64,000 nucleotides of DNA, taken from positions 496,001 to 560,000 of the forward strand of contig NZ_AP017422.1 in assembly GCF_002355595.1 (NCBI RefSeq), written 5' to 3'. A model generated the notes under the pieces. That model did no database searches. It was not told the origin of the DNA and saw nothing but the letters and a program-made list of their open reading frames with translations. Positions 25,868 to 35,141 of the stretch are shown here, piece after piece. Within the stretch, counting starts at the first letter, position 1. Every line of letters starts with the position of its first letter. The DNA is from Filimonas lacunae (GTDB taxonomy: Bacteria; Bacteroidota; Bacteroidia; Chitinophagales; Chitinophagaceae). The translations under genes were made by a program, and so were the position numbers.

Positions 25868-27049
25868 ATGAATAAGGAAGAGCAAAAGAAGACACTTGCA
25901 CAACGGATTGTAAAGTTTATAGAAGATAATAAAACCTTGTCCGTTGTTTCGGTTATTGTTTTCATATGGATGCTTTGTACAATAGCCTTTCCGTTTATCA
26001 TGAATCGTGTATTTCATGATAAGGACATTAGGACAAATGGCCCTGTTGGTGATTTTATAGGAGGAACGACCGCTCCCTGGATAAGTATGTTGTGTGCGTT
26101 TCTGACCTTTGTTGCTTTCTACGTACAGTATCGGGCGAACCAATTACAGAAACAGGAGCTTGCAAAGCAGCAGGCAGATTCTGATAAGGAGCGTGTAGAA
26201 GCCCGTTTTTTTGAGCTATTGAGATTACATAAGGAGAATGTTGCTGCTATGTCTACTTGGAGCCGTGGTGGCCGTGTGAATGGGAAAGCGTGTTTTCCTG
26301 AATTGTTAAAGGAATTCGCAAACATATATCGTGTGGTATTCCATTACTGGAACGAAGAAGGGAAAACGAAACTGCCAGGTCATCCTGCGAAGTTGGCTTT
26401 CTGGATATTATTTTTTGGTATTAGTGAAGAAGGACAGCTTTTTTACAGGAATCGTTATTTGGGGTATGAGAATAGGGGGAGAGTTAGGCAGATTATAAAG
26501 GCTTTTGAAGTATGGAGTGGTGGTAAGTCTGCCGAGGATTGGCATATTTATGAGAAAGAGTTAAACTTGGATATAAAAGTATATCGTAGATTTGAGGGGC
26601 ATTCTTCTCAGTTGGGTACTTATCTCAGGCATTTGTTTCAAACTGCTCATTATATAACTACTTCCAAACATGATATATCTGTAGAAGATAGATATGAGCT
26701 TATGAAAATTCTACGGGCGCAGCTAAGTGTAGAAGAGCAGATGTTACTTTATTACAATGCCTATGCAATGTATGATAAGGAATGGTATCAGATATTTACA
26801 AAATATAGGCTTATTAAGAATATTCACCTGCCTAATATTATCCCTAATTTCCCCTCTCCTAAAACGGTTTATGCAGAAGATATGATTAAACTACATTTAT
26901 CGACCGGGAGAAAATTGTTTGAACATCAGGGGAATATTATTATGGAAGAAATGGCCTGGAGAGTAAAGAATCCAGTTTTAGCGAAAAAGCTGGAGGATGA
27001 TTATAGAGAAAGCATCAGGAAGAAAAATGTAAGTTTATTAAGGGTTTAG
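25868..27049 (+). CDS. Putative phage abortive infection protein (putAbiC-type)
   Basis: 393 residues from ATG 25868. A short basic cytoplasmic start is followed by two membrane helices (about 20-45 and 68-90) with GDFIGGTTAPWIS between and ALLTFVAFYVQYRANQ-like sequence after (here CAFLTFVAFYVQYRANQ). Then comes a large soluble domain beginning RFFELLRLHKENV. This layout is that of the putAbiC family, predicted membrane-bound abortive infection proteins. It faces against the tra operon and converges on rteC with an 8-bp gap, so it looks like cargo placed between two ICE core modules. The frame is open further upstream, but those starts lie before the -7 element. Confidence 0.8.
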   Translation: MNKEEQKKTLAQRIVKFIEDNKTLSVVSVIVFIWMLCTIAFPFIMNRVFHDKDIRTNGPVGDFIGGTTAPWISMLCAFLTFVAFYVQYRANQLQKQELAKQQADSDKERVEARFFELLRLHKENVAAMSTWSRGGRVNGKACFPELLKEFANIYRVVFHYWNEEGKTKLPGHPAKLAFWILFFGISEEGQLFYRNRYLGYENRGRVRQIIKAFEVWSGGKSAEDWHIYEKELNLDIKVYRRFEGHSSQLGTYLRHLFQTAHYITTSKHDISVEDRYELMKILRAQLSVEEQMLLYYNAYAMYDKEWYQIFTKYRLIKNIHLPNIIPNFPSPKTVYAEDMIKLHLSTGRKLFEHQGNIIMEEMAWRVKNPVLAKKLEDDYRESIRKKNVSLLRV

Positions 27050-27056
27050 GGTGGGG

Positions 27057-27938
27057 TTATTTTCTATTCTTTTCTTCTATTTTCTCGATTCGATTTTCAA
27101 GCCTGTTTTTCAGCCTGTCGATAAATTTAGTATAGCCCATTTTACGTGCCAGTATGTCCTGGAACACGCGGGTTGTATTACCCAGGTTGATATAAAAGAT
27201 AGTCTCCAGGTATTCTATGATCTGGTTTAACTGTGCTTTGCCTTCGTTGAAACAGCCGTCTGTCTGTAGGGCATAAGCCAGTTCTATGAGGTCTGTTTTG
27301 CTACCTGTCCATGTAAGCGGTTTTACGGATGGGAAAGTTGATTTGTCAAAGATGCTACCTATGGTGTAGCTTTCTTTAATATGAGTGAGGGATTGATATA
27401 GGTAATCTTTAATTACTTCATTCGCTAGTAATAAAGCAATACGTAAGGAGTAAATGGTACAGCATCTTTTATTGATGGCTGGAAAGAAGTTATCTACGGA
27501 GTGGTCGTTGATGCTTCTGGCTCGAACGAAATACAGGTGATCCAGGTGGGTATTACCTGATTTCAGATAGAAGGAAAGTTCAGCATGTTGTGTGCTATAG
27601 TCTTCAATTTTCTTCAGTTCTTTTTTGAAATAGCGCTCCAGTGTTTTTTTGATGCCAATAGGTTTGCGGGTTTCAATATGGTAAAATGAAACATACCGCA
27701 TATAGGTGGCATACAAGGGAGGAAGAATGTTTTTAAAGAAATTGATTTCTTCCGCTTCATTATTAAATTCCTGGGTAAAGAGCAGCTGGTTTATTTGCTC
27801 TATTTTATCTGATGCTGTTTGCGCGATTTTCCCATAGCGTAATGTGAGCGTTTCCGGCTGTGACATTATTTCGTCAATTTCATCTTTGAGAGAGTGATGG
27901 AGATTCGTAGTAGTATTGGATAAGTGCATAGGTTCCAC
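27057..27938 (-). CDS. rteC: RteC-like regulator of ICE excision and transfer
   Basis: 293 residues with the RteC signatures MRYVSFYHIETRKPIG, GNTHLDHLYFVRAR, PLTWTGSKTDLIELAYAL and GCFNEGKAQLNQI. In CTnDOT, RteC is a DNA-binding activator that turns on excision genes. Here no RteA/RteB two-component genes are in the window. It starts right after ACCTATG. RteC is a candidate to bind the motif shared by the tra and mob promoters, although this is not proven. Confidence 0.88.
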   Translation of the reverse strand: MEPMHLSNTTTNLHHSLKDEIDEIMSQPETLTLRYGKIAQTASDKIEQINQLLFTQEFNNEAEEINFFKNILPPLYATYMRYVSFYHIETRKPIGIKKTLERYFKKELKKIEDYSTQHAELSFYLKSGNTHLDHLYFVRARSINDHSVDNFFPAINKRCCTIYSLRIALLLANEVIKDYLYQSLTHIKESYTIGSIFDKSTFPSVKPLTWTGSKTDLIELAYALQTDGCFNEGKAQLNQIIEYLETIFYINLGNTTRVFQDILARKMGYTKFIDRLKNRLENRIEKIEEKNRK

Positions 27939-28141
27939 ATTTTCAGGTGAGGAATGTTATTTGGTAAAATATGAACAATAACAATACCTTACATGTGGTA
28001 CATGCAAAATAGTCGGTTGTTGCTGAGTTGGTTATATGGGTTGCAACAAGGTTATACCCGAAATTATTATGGGTTGTAGCGGGGTTGTAGTTGGGGTTGT
28101 AAAATTGGGGTAGTATACTTTATAAGTGATTGACTTTTATT

Positions 28142-29344
28142 TTATTCCACATTGTTCTTGTTTAGTTCTTTTAATGCAGTTGTAGCGTCAGCCTGTAGTT
28201 CTGCCAGCATATTTCTTACTGCCTGTATAGATGTATAGTTTGATGTGTACATGGCATTGTATAGATTGTATTCAGAAATCGGTTGATTTACCGGGTATTT
28301 ACTGATGGTTTGCACTGATTCACATGTAAGTTTTGCTATTTGCTTCTTGTTAGTATTCATGATATATTTCCTGTCAGTAAGCAGTTTCAGATAAAATCCT
28401 AGTTCATCCACCTTTAAACTGGTAAGTATTTTGGAGCCTGGCAGTATAGCAGAAATCGCTTCCCATTCTTCCATTTCTTTTTGATAGATCGTGTGGTATT
28501 CTTTTAGCCATTCCAGGATGATTGATTTTGCATGCCTGTTGGTATGGTCGTAGATGAAATGGGGTTTACAGTTCAGTTCCTCGAAATGTCTGGTATAGTA
28601 GGTTATGGTATACAGTATAGTTTTGTGCTGTTCCATACTTTTCATATACTGGGTCATTACTTCCTGTATAGCTGTAATAACGGTGCTGCTGTTCAGGTTA
28701 CAATAACAGGCGTAGCTAATCAGTTGCATAGTCATATCAGGTGCCTGGTTGGCGGGGTTCAACATTTCCGTTAGGCTGTCCATGAGTTCATACAAGGTAA
28801 CAAGCTTTCCGGTAGCCATTTTCTGCCCGGTAATGGGCTCCAGGATAGCTTCAAATGGTTGTAGAATGGCTTTCGCTAATTTGGTATTTACTTTTTTGGT
28901 AGTGAATAATCTTTTTATCTCCGGCAGTTGTTTAAGCACAGATTTTTTAAATCTGTCCATTATAATTAATGGTATCCGTTGTGTAACATCAATATATGGC
29001 AGAAAGCATTCCTGTAATGCGTACTGTAGTTCTTCCAGGGTATTAGCCAGACGGGTGAGTGCTGGAATGTTTTCTGTAGGTGTAACAGCATTGGCTGGAA
29101 AGTTTATCTCCATGTAGTCTGCTAGTACGAACTGCAATCGGATAAGTGTGTACTGTGTTTGAAGTGTTTCATTTTGCAAGGTTTTGGAGTTATTAACTTG
29201 AATTGCGCTTTCCATCCATTCCTGTTTGATTTTTCCGAATTGTGCTGTGATTTCATCAATTTTCTGTTCAGGGAATGCGTTCGCTTGCGCATTGGTTGGA
29301 TGGTTTTTTAGCAGGGTTTCTAAGACAAAAAGGTTATTACGCAT
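28142..29344 (-). CDS. Hypothetical ICE regulator-region protein, 400 residues
   Basis: Start chosen at ATG 29344 (MRNNLFVLE); upstream residues in the same frame have no support. Mostly helical, cytoplasmic. The C-terminal 80 residues (KVDELGFYLKLLTDRKYI ... SVQTISKY) resemble a domain I recall in other Bacteroidota proteins near rteC. Separated from rteC by 203 bp. Function unknown; regulation of transfer is a reasonable guess. Confidence 0.6.
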   Translation of the reverse strand: MRNNLFVLETLLKNHPTNAQANAFPEQKIDEITAQFGKIKQEWMESAIQVNNSKTLQNETLQTQYTLIRLQFVLADYMEINFPANAVTPTENIPALTRLANTLEELQYALQECFLPYIDVTQRIPLIIMDRFKKSVLKQLPEIKRLFTTKKVNTKLAKAILQPFEAILEPITGQKMATGKLVTLYELMDSLTEMLNPANQAPDMTMQLISYACYCNLNSSTVITAIQEVMTQYMKSMEQHKTILYTITYYTRHFEELNCKPHFIYDHTNRHAKSIILEWLKEYHTIYQKEMEEWEAISAILPGSKILTSLKVDELGFYLKLLTDRKYIMNTNKKQIAKLTCESVQTISKYPVNQPISEYNLYNAMYTSNYTSIQAVRNMLAELQADATTALKELNKNNVE

Positions 29345-29711
29345 GATACAGTAGTTACAAAATTCATAATTCCATATCATCGGGAGTTGGTATGCTGTAT
29401 TTATAGAATGGCTTTTTTTTACGGGAGGTGCCGGGAGGGGATAAGCCTGCACAATAATTGGCAGCAATGGGTTGAATATGGTAATTCCTTTTCATAATTT
29501 AAGTAGTTCCTGAATATTACAATTTACAAAAATTACCTCTATTCTTTTAATATTTAACATTTTAAGAATAAAGACAGCTTCTTAACGTAAAAAGTTGCTT
29601 TTTATTACAAATGAGTAGAACTGTGTATTTACCCAGTTGTAGGTATGTGGGAAATTCATTAATGTATGATCTTGTAAATAAAACAAGCGGATGTTCTCCG
29701 CTAGTTTGTTG
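29345..29711. other. Gene-free stretch
   Basis: Contains the upstream region of the 400-residue gene and the 3' region of the next leftward gene. No hairpin terminator or clear promoter seen. Confidence 0.4.
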
Positions 29712-30629
29712 TTAGGCTCTTTGGGTGGTTCCTGCTGGTCTATTTTCATTTTTTATATCCTCCGCTTTGGCAAACTGCTGGCCAATGTTTGTTAGTGTAG
29801 CTTCTTTCACATTTATTCTTATTTCTTCTCCTTTTTTGTCGTAGTACGATATAGCGGCTTTCTTATTTAATACAAGCGAAATGTCTTCCTGTTCGCCGGT
29901 TACTTGGTTTGTAAATTTGGTTACAACTTTTTCCCCTTGTAATATTTTTCTCAACATATCTTCTTTGGATTCCTGGGAAAAATCAAGGGTAGGAATATCT
30001 GTGCTTATTTGCCTGGCAAGGTCTTTAAGTTGGAATGATCTTTTTACTACACGGTAATCCGTGTCTATTCCTTCTGTGGGGTTGGTGCCTGCGATTGGCT
30101 GATTGTTCTTAGGGTCGAATAAATCTTTGTGGGTAATTTCTTTCTGCTCTTTTTCGCCCTCGCTTTCTTTTTGTTTAGTTAATGGGCCTGGTTGATCATT
30201 GAGGTAGTATATATGGTCGAATTCTTTATCTCCAACTCTTGAGTGTTTATAAATAATCTTATCATTCATCATCTTGTGCATTTCGTCCATGTTAAATCCT
30301 TTTTGGTAGTATACGCCGAATCTGCCAGTTCTGCTTTCTTTTGTTTTCAGATTGGTAACCTTGAATCTTACGGGGCCATCTAAAAAATACATTTCATCTT
30401 TTTTCTTGAAATTTTTAAATTGAATAGCGACATTTTGTTTAATGAATATCGCTTTACCATTCTGGTTAACTTCACCAGTGGGAAAGTCCACATCTTTTTG
30501 TTTAGCTACATCGAAGAGTGGCTTGCCTAATTTCATGTTGGCCTGGAGGTCATCTTTGTAAACATCTTTCATTCCAAAGGTTACACCTAAAACATCATGG
30601 TTTAGGTATTCTAGGTTTTTTAAAATCAT
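29712..30629 (-). CDS. Hypothetical ICE protein, 305 residues
   Basis: Lys/Glu-rich, soluble, no signal peptide. The middle has an acidic/Gln-rich linker (KQKESEGEKEQKE) that separates an N-terminal half from a C-terminal half with LVLNKKAAISYYDKKGEEI. The C-terminal half resembles short repeated domains of the DUF3945 type in ICE proteins, but the match is weak. It lies 66 bp downstream of the coupling protein gene. Confidence 0.65.
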   Translation of the reverse strand: MILKNLEYLNHDVLGVTFGMKDVYKDDLQANMKLGKPLFDVAKQKDVDFPTGEVNQNGKAIFIKQNVAIQFKNFKKKDEMYFLDGPVRFKVTNLKTKESRTGRFGVYYQKGFNMDEMHKMMNDKIIYKHSRVGDKEFDHIYYLNDQPGPLTKQKESEGEKEQKEITHKDLFDPKNNQPIAGTNPTEGIDTDYRVVKRSFQLKDLARQISTDIPTLDFSQESKEDMLRKILQGEKVVTKFTNQVTGEQEDISLVLNKKAAISYYDKKGEEIRINVKEATLTNIGQQFAKAEDIKNENRPAGTTQRA

Positions 30630-30695
30630 GGTATTATGTTTTAGATTATGGATAGTGATATTCGTTATACCGGAAGTACCAAACGGTAAAAGTTG

Positions 30696-32704
30696 TTAAG
30701 TACTTACTGCTGGATTGTTGCCATTGTTTTTATTGTTGTTATTATTCGGTGACTGTTTTTTTAGCTTTGCCAGTTCATACGCAATGAGGTTCTTTATATC
30801 TTGTTTTATCTGGTAGTAGTTTTCCATCACTTCAGCCTGGGTTACATTGCGTATAACTGGTATCTCTTCATATGCCGCTTCTTCTGCTTGTATTTTGTCG
30901 AAGTCGATAAGGAAGCGTGATGCGAAGGTTTTGTGTTCCATCGGTTGCTGTGGCGTATCTGCAACAGCCCCCACGAAATAGCCTGCTGATAAATTGGCAA
31001 TTTTAGAAGCAGGTATAGCGGAATCTAATTGAGTTGAGTTGCTGATGGAAGTATCGTTCGCGTTGATTGAGATAGATTGCCTGTCCTGCACAATTTTCCC
31101 GATCCGTTCAGATAAAAGCTTGGCGCTGTCTCCCAATACCTGACCCGATATAATATAATATTGCCGCATGTGTTCACGATCACATCGGCTTGTTCCTTAC
31201 CATAATCTCGTCTGAACTGCGATAAATCCTGGATCGCTAAAGTGGTGCAACAACCTCGCCCTCTGGCCACTGCGATGTGATTATCAAGACCGCCTATATA
31301 TATTGTGGGTGCTTCATCTATGATGACCGAACTCTTCAATTTGCCTGGTTTGTTAATTTGTTTGAGTAGTCTTTCGGCGTACAAACTGAGCACTGCGCCA
31401 TAGATAGCCTGGCGTTGCGGGTTACTTCCCATAACCACGACTTTGGGTGATTCCGGGTTATTTATGTCCAGGGTAAAGTCATTGCCACTTAGTACGTAAT
31501 ACAATTGAGGGGATGCCAGTCGGGAGAGCCCAATTTTGGCTGAAGCTATCTGTCCTTCTAATTGTTCAGCTGCCCCTGCTTTCCAGGCTGAGTAGAACGG
31601 ATTCATTAATATCTGTATTTCTTCTTCCTGCTCCATCACTGCAAAGAGCTCAGGATAGGCTACGGATGAAAGTTCAATTGTGTGCGGAAGTGTACAGTAG
31701 ATACCACCTTGATATTTTTTAAGAAACCAGAATAAGGCGGTAACAAAGTTTATTGGTGATTCGGTAAAAAAATCCCCTTGGCGTTGAATCCAGAGCCTGT
31801 TCAAAGCCAGCATAATTGTTCGGCTGCTCTCGGTGGCATCTGTTATGTCCGTCATCTGTTGCGGTGGGATAGCATTACACCTGTGTGTCCTGCTGAGATC
31901 GTCAAAGTTGATAACGCAGAAGTGTGGTGGTATTTTATATTTATGGATATTCTTTAAAAGATGGTTATAGGTGATTTTAGATAGATCAGGAAATTTGTAA
32001 TCAAACACAAACATGGTGAAGGCTTTGGCCAGGTGTTGCTCTATGAATGCGCGAACGAGATATACCGATTTACCGCTTCCGGGCGTCCCGCACAAAAGCG
32101 TTGCCCTTTGGGGTTGAAGGATGTTGCATACCCCGGAACGGATTTTTCCTTTCAGGTTATACTCGGTTCTCATGTTTACTGAGAACTCATTTTCAATCCA
32201 GCGTTCTTCTTGGGGAAATGTTTCATTTAAGCTGTTGAAAGGGTCATTGTTCAACTTAATATGTATGACCCTGCTTATTTTATTACCTGCTGTTAGTACC
32301 AGTAAATACCCAGTTGCGGTAATAGATATATAGAGACTAGCCTGTGTTTGATCAGTAAGGGATAGTGAAAGAATGAATGTTGCTGAATAATAAAGGATCA
32401 ATCCAGAAATGAGTAAAATGATTATTGGTTTGATGGTTTGTTTTTCATCTTTTTTTCCTTTGTTGCCTATGAGGGCTACAGTCAATAACAATAATGCGGA
32501 TGATTTAATGAAACCAGGTGATAAGGGTTTCATGCCTGTAACCAGGTTGAATACAACATTGTCAACGATTGTTGCAGTAAGGTGCAGCTGCTGGAATGTG
32601 GTATAGCAGGTGCAATAGAAGTGGATGAATAAAAGTAGAATGCTGACCAGGCGGGTAAAGTCGATAATCTTACCCAGCGCCTGTGGATTTTCGCTGGTTT
32701 GCAT
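30696..32704 (-). pseudogene. VirD4-like coupling protein, split by a 5-bp duplication
   Basis: The first frame (stop 31025) encodes membrane helices, Walker A CGTPGSGKS (about residue 203) and Walker B SSVIIDEAP (about 455), then reaches VNTCGNII and turns into unrelated sequence. The C-terminal part continues in another frame as ISGQVLGDSAKLLSERIGKI to 30696. Removing one of two tandem ATAAT units (31150-31159) joins the frames as NTCGNIISGQVLGDSAK, the normal coupling-protein sequence. So about 150 C-terminal residues are lost. Coupling proteins deliver the relaxase-DNA complex to the channel, so transfer is likely impaired. The start has CCACCTATG. Confidence 0.85.
31150..31159 (+). repeat. 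Tandem 5-bp repeat that breaks the coupling protein frame
   Basis: ATAATATAAT: two perfect copies of ATAAT. One copy restores the reading frame. Confidence 0.85.
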
Positions 32705-32738
32705 AGGTGGCTTGTTAAGGTTAGCAAAGTGGTATTGT

Positions 32739-33917
32739 TTATCTGTTTAGCTTTTTCTTCTTTTTCTTTTTCTGGTTAGTGTCACCGGCCATACCTTCTG
32801 ACTGCGGCTGACTGGTGAGTAGTAGCGCGAACTGATTAATCAGGAAGTCTTTGGTAGAATAAAGGGAGACAGGATATTCATAACTTCTGTTGGAAGATGC
32901 GATAGTGGGTTTAGATACAGGGGATCTTTGTTGCCCTGCATGAATAACCTGATCTGTTGTTAAACCCAATTCTGTAGAATGGTAAACCGTTTTTGACCGG
33001 TGATCAATAAAGGATATGTCTGTGATCTCTGCCTGTCTGTTGTATTCTATGTAACAGCCGATGTTCGCATTTTTCAGCTGTTGGTTCAATGCCTGGAGGG
33101 ACTGGGTATGTTGCAGAATGTTTACAATTTTTTCCTGTACTTTTTTCTGGTAAGCATTCTTTGCAAAACTGTTAGGTTGGAATTTACGGGTGATGCGGGC
33201 AAGCGTTGGTTTACCCAGGAATTTGCTTGATTTGATGGGTTTCCCAGTTTTGCGGCCTTTATCGTCTACCCGGAAATATTGAAGCCCGCCATGTTTGTGC
33301 ATGAAGCTTCCGGGTTTCCCCGGATCGGCAATGATACCGTGCTCCCGCAGGATGGCATTGAATTCTACCAGGCTGGTGAATTTGTAGTTGTCTATGGTGT
33401 TGCTGATAATGGTGTTCATGGAAGCATGGGCTTCCGTTTCCTGGCTGCGGCCATTTGCTTTTATCAAATGGTATTCTGTTTCCAGTGCCTGTCTGGCTGG
33501 ATTACTAAGCCGTGAGCCGATATTGTGCAGGTTGATGGTGGTGCCATCCTGTTTTATAGGTGTAGTTACTATATGCAGGTGTGGATGGTGTGTATCGTTG
33601 TGTTGGTAAATAAGGTAGGGCTGTTCTGCGAAGCCAATACGATCTATGTATTTCCTGGCCAGTTCGTGCATGGAATCATGGCTTATTTTATCTTCCGGCA
33701 AAAAGCTGATAAAAATATGCAGGGCCTTTGTTCTGATTTTTTGGGTTTGGCTGATGTTGTGCTGAAAACGTTGTAGTTTCTGGCTAGTGTTTAAGTTTTC
33801 AATGTCACAGCCAAAACCGGATGCCATTATTAATTGAGCAACACCTTCGCTTACTTTCTTTTCGTTATAGTTCAGCGGGTCGTTCATACGTTTGGAGCTT
33901 GTTATTTTGATAACCAT
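32739..33917 (-). CDS. mobB: Relaxase/mobilization nuclease (MobB, VirD2-like)
   Basis: 392 residues. The metal-binding HUH motif is visible in QHNDTHHPHLHIV (residues 105-117), preceded by conserved motif I residues near the N-terminus (LNYNEKKV). It nicks oriT and stays covalently bound to the DNA 5' end. The C-terminus ends in a run of lysines. Its start lies 16 bp inside the upstream mobA gene, so the two are translationally coupled. Confidence 0.93.
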   Translation of the reverse strand: MVIKITSSKRMNDPLNYNEKKVSEGVAQLIMASGFGCDIENLNTSQKLQRFQHNISQTQKIRTKALHIFISFLPEDKISHDSMHELARKYIDRIGFAEQPYLIYQHNDTHHPHLHIVTTPIKQDGTTINLHNIGSRLSNPARQALETEYHLIKANGRSQETEAHASMNTIISNTIDNYKFTSLVEFNAILREHGIIADPGKPGSFMHKHGGLQYFRVDDKGRKTGKPIKSSKFLGKPTLARITRKFQPNSFAKNAYQKKVQEKIVNILQHTQSLQALNQQLKNANIGCYIEYNRQAEITDISFIDHRSKTVYHSTELGLTTDQVIHAGQQRSPVSKPTIASSNRSYEYPVSLYSTKDFLINQFALLLTSQPQSEGMAGDTNQKKKKKKKLNR

Positions 33918-34303
33918 TTTAAAGTGAGTTTTTCGGTAAGCACATATAGGCGGTTTACCTGGTTATGGATGGCGGTGTACTGATGGAAGGCTGTTTTTGC
34001 ATAAAACTCCTTTCTGGTTTTTTCCGGGTAGGTATTGAAAAGCCTGGTGATCTGATTAATATTGATACCTATGGATTTTAACTCAGTTCTGATTTTAACG
34101 AGTTCCTGCATGGTGTCATTAAATGTGTTGTCATGAGTGATAATCCTGATAGGCCGGTTATAAATAATATCCCGTAACAAACCGCTCATATCCTGGCGGG
34201 AGCCCTCGGCCCAATTCTGCAACTGTTCATATTTCTGGCGATTTACGCGGGTGAAAATTTTATAGGCTAATGCTTCCGTATCGTCCAATTTTGGCCTGGG
34301 CAT
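33902..34303 (-). CDS. mobA: Relaxosome accessory protein (MobA/MobC-like)
   Basis: 133 residues with a ribbon-helix-helix-like N-terminal half (RVNRQKYEQLQNWAEGSRQDMSGLLRDII) and a C-terminal helical half with GININQITRLFNTYP, the motif of the bacterial mobilization protein MobC family. It binds oriT with the relaxase. The predicted oriT lies directly upstream. Confidence 0.88.
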   Translation of the reverse strand: MPRPKLDDTEALAYKIFTRVNRQKYEQLQNWAEGSRQDMSGLLRDIIYNRPIRIITHDNTFNDTMQELVKIRTELKSIGININQITRLFNTYPEKTRKEFYAKTAFHQYTAIHNQVNRLYVLTEKLTLKWLSK

Positions 34304-34345
34304 ATTGCTTTTAATTAGGTTTTTGCTGACAACTATACATCTTGC

Positions 34346-34435
34346 CCCGTTCGCACAAGAACGGGTATACCCTCTCCCCGGTGGTAAGAGATGGAAACAA
34401 CAGGTGTTCCGCCCCGCAGTGATGGGGACGGAACA
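34346..34435. other. Predicted origin of transfer (oriT)
   Basis: Two strong inverted repeats lie between the small leading gene and mobA. The first is CCCGTTC/GAACGGG with a 6-base loop (34346-34365). The second is TGTTCCGCCCC/GGGGaCGGAACA with an 8-base loop and one bulged A (34405-34435). This arrangement directly upstream of mobA/mobB is typical of oriT in this class of elements. No nic site can be assigned. Confidence 0.65.
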
Positions 34436-34454
34436 AAAGAACCTGTGAGATGGG

Positions 34455-34709
34455 CTACTGCGTGGGTGGTGGGGACGTTTTAGCCGGTTCGCCTGTTGCC
34501 GTGTTACTGGTGTTTGGCTTCATAGGTAGGTTCATCAGCTTGTTAGGCTGAATGGAACTTATAGCAACGGCTTGTAACACGTTATTGGAAAGCACTGCCG
34601 GGAACAATTTTTTGAGAATGGTTATTTCCTCTTTTTCCAGTGGCCGGCTGCTGCTTTTGGACGAATCGTATAAAGACCAGGATTCGGAAAATTTACAGAT
34701 GTAATACAT
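34455..34709 (-). CDS. Hypothetical protein, first gene of the mob operon
   Basis: 84 residues: a short mixed N-terminal domain (MYYICKFSESWSLYDSS, EKEEITILKKLFP) and a Pro/Thr/Ser-rich tail. The start is preceded by ACCTATAAACACC, as in traE. It lies between the shared promoter motif and the predicted oriT, so its transcript crosses oriT. Confidence 0.65.
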   Translation of the reverse strand: MYYICKFSESWSLYDSSKSSSRPLEKEEITILKKLFPAVLSNNVLQAVAISSIQPNKLMNLPMKPNTSNTATGEPAKTSPPPTQ

Positions 34710-34750
34710 GGTATGGTGTTTATAGGTACTCCTTTTACTGATTTACAAAT

Positions 34751-34801
34751 CGAAGGTATGTGTGCAGTTAGGTGGTGTTTCACAGTTTGCACGTAAACTG
34801 G
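34751..34801 (-). promoter_or_regulatory. Predicted mob operon promoter with the same palindromic motif as the tra operon
   Basis: Minus strand: CAGTTTACGTGCAAACTG and GTGAAACACC (34775-34801) lie 16 bp upstream of TACCTTCG (34751-34758). Spacing is identical to the tra promoter. CAGTTT/AAACTG forms a near-perfect palindrome. Confidence 0.65.
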
Positions 34802-35141
34802 TAGTAAAAAAATAAAATGGTTGCTGTGGCGCTGGGGGATGGTGTGTTTTAATTCTGCTTTCGGGTGGTTACCTGTTATTTACACAGGTATTATGTTTTT
34901 ACTGGTTTACCCAAAAAAAACTTTAGGATTTTGGTAGAGATATTCTGTTGGCGTGCGTAATGAATATGTGCAAGAAATAGATTTTGTTATAGTACCGCAG
35001 ATTTTATGGTTTTTCAAACAAAGGGGGCTGCCATGTCTATGGCCTGGCCTTTTCTATTTTAAGTTGTTAGTGAAAATTGCATAAGATGTATCGTTTTGGA
35101 ATGGGTACGTATATTATCCTGAAATGAAATTATGAAGATAT
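34802..35141. other. Gene-free stretch between the mob module and the cargo block
   Basis: AT-rich, with no gene seen on either strand. It presumably holds the promoter for the lipoprotein gene at 35142. Confidence 0.5.
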
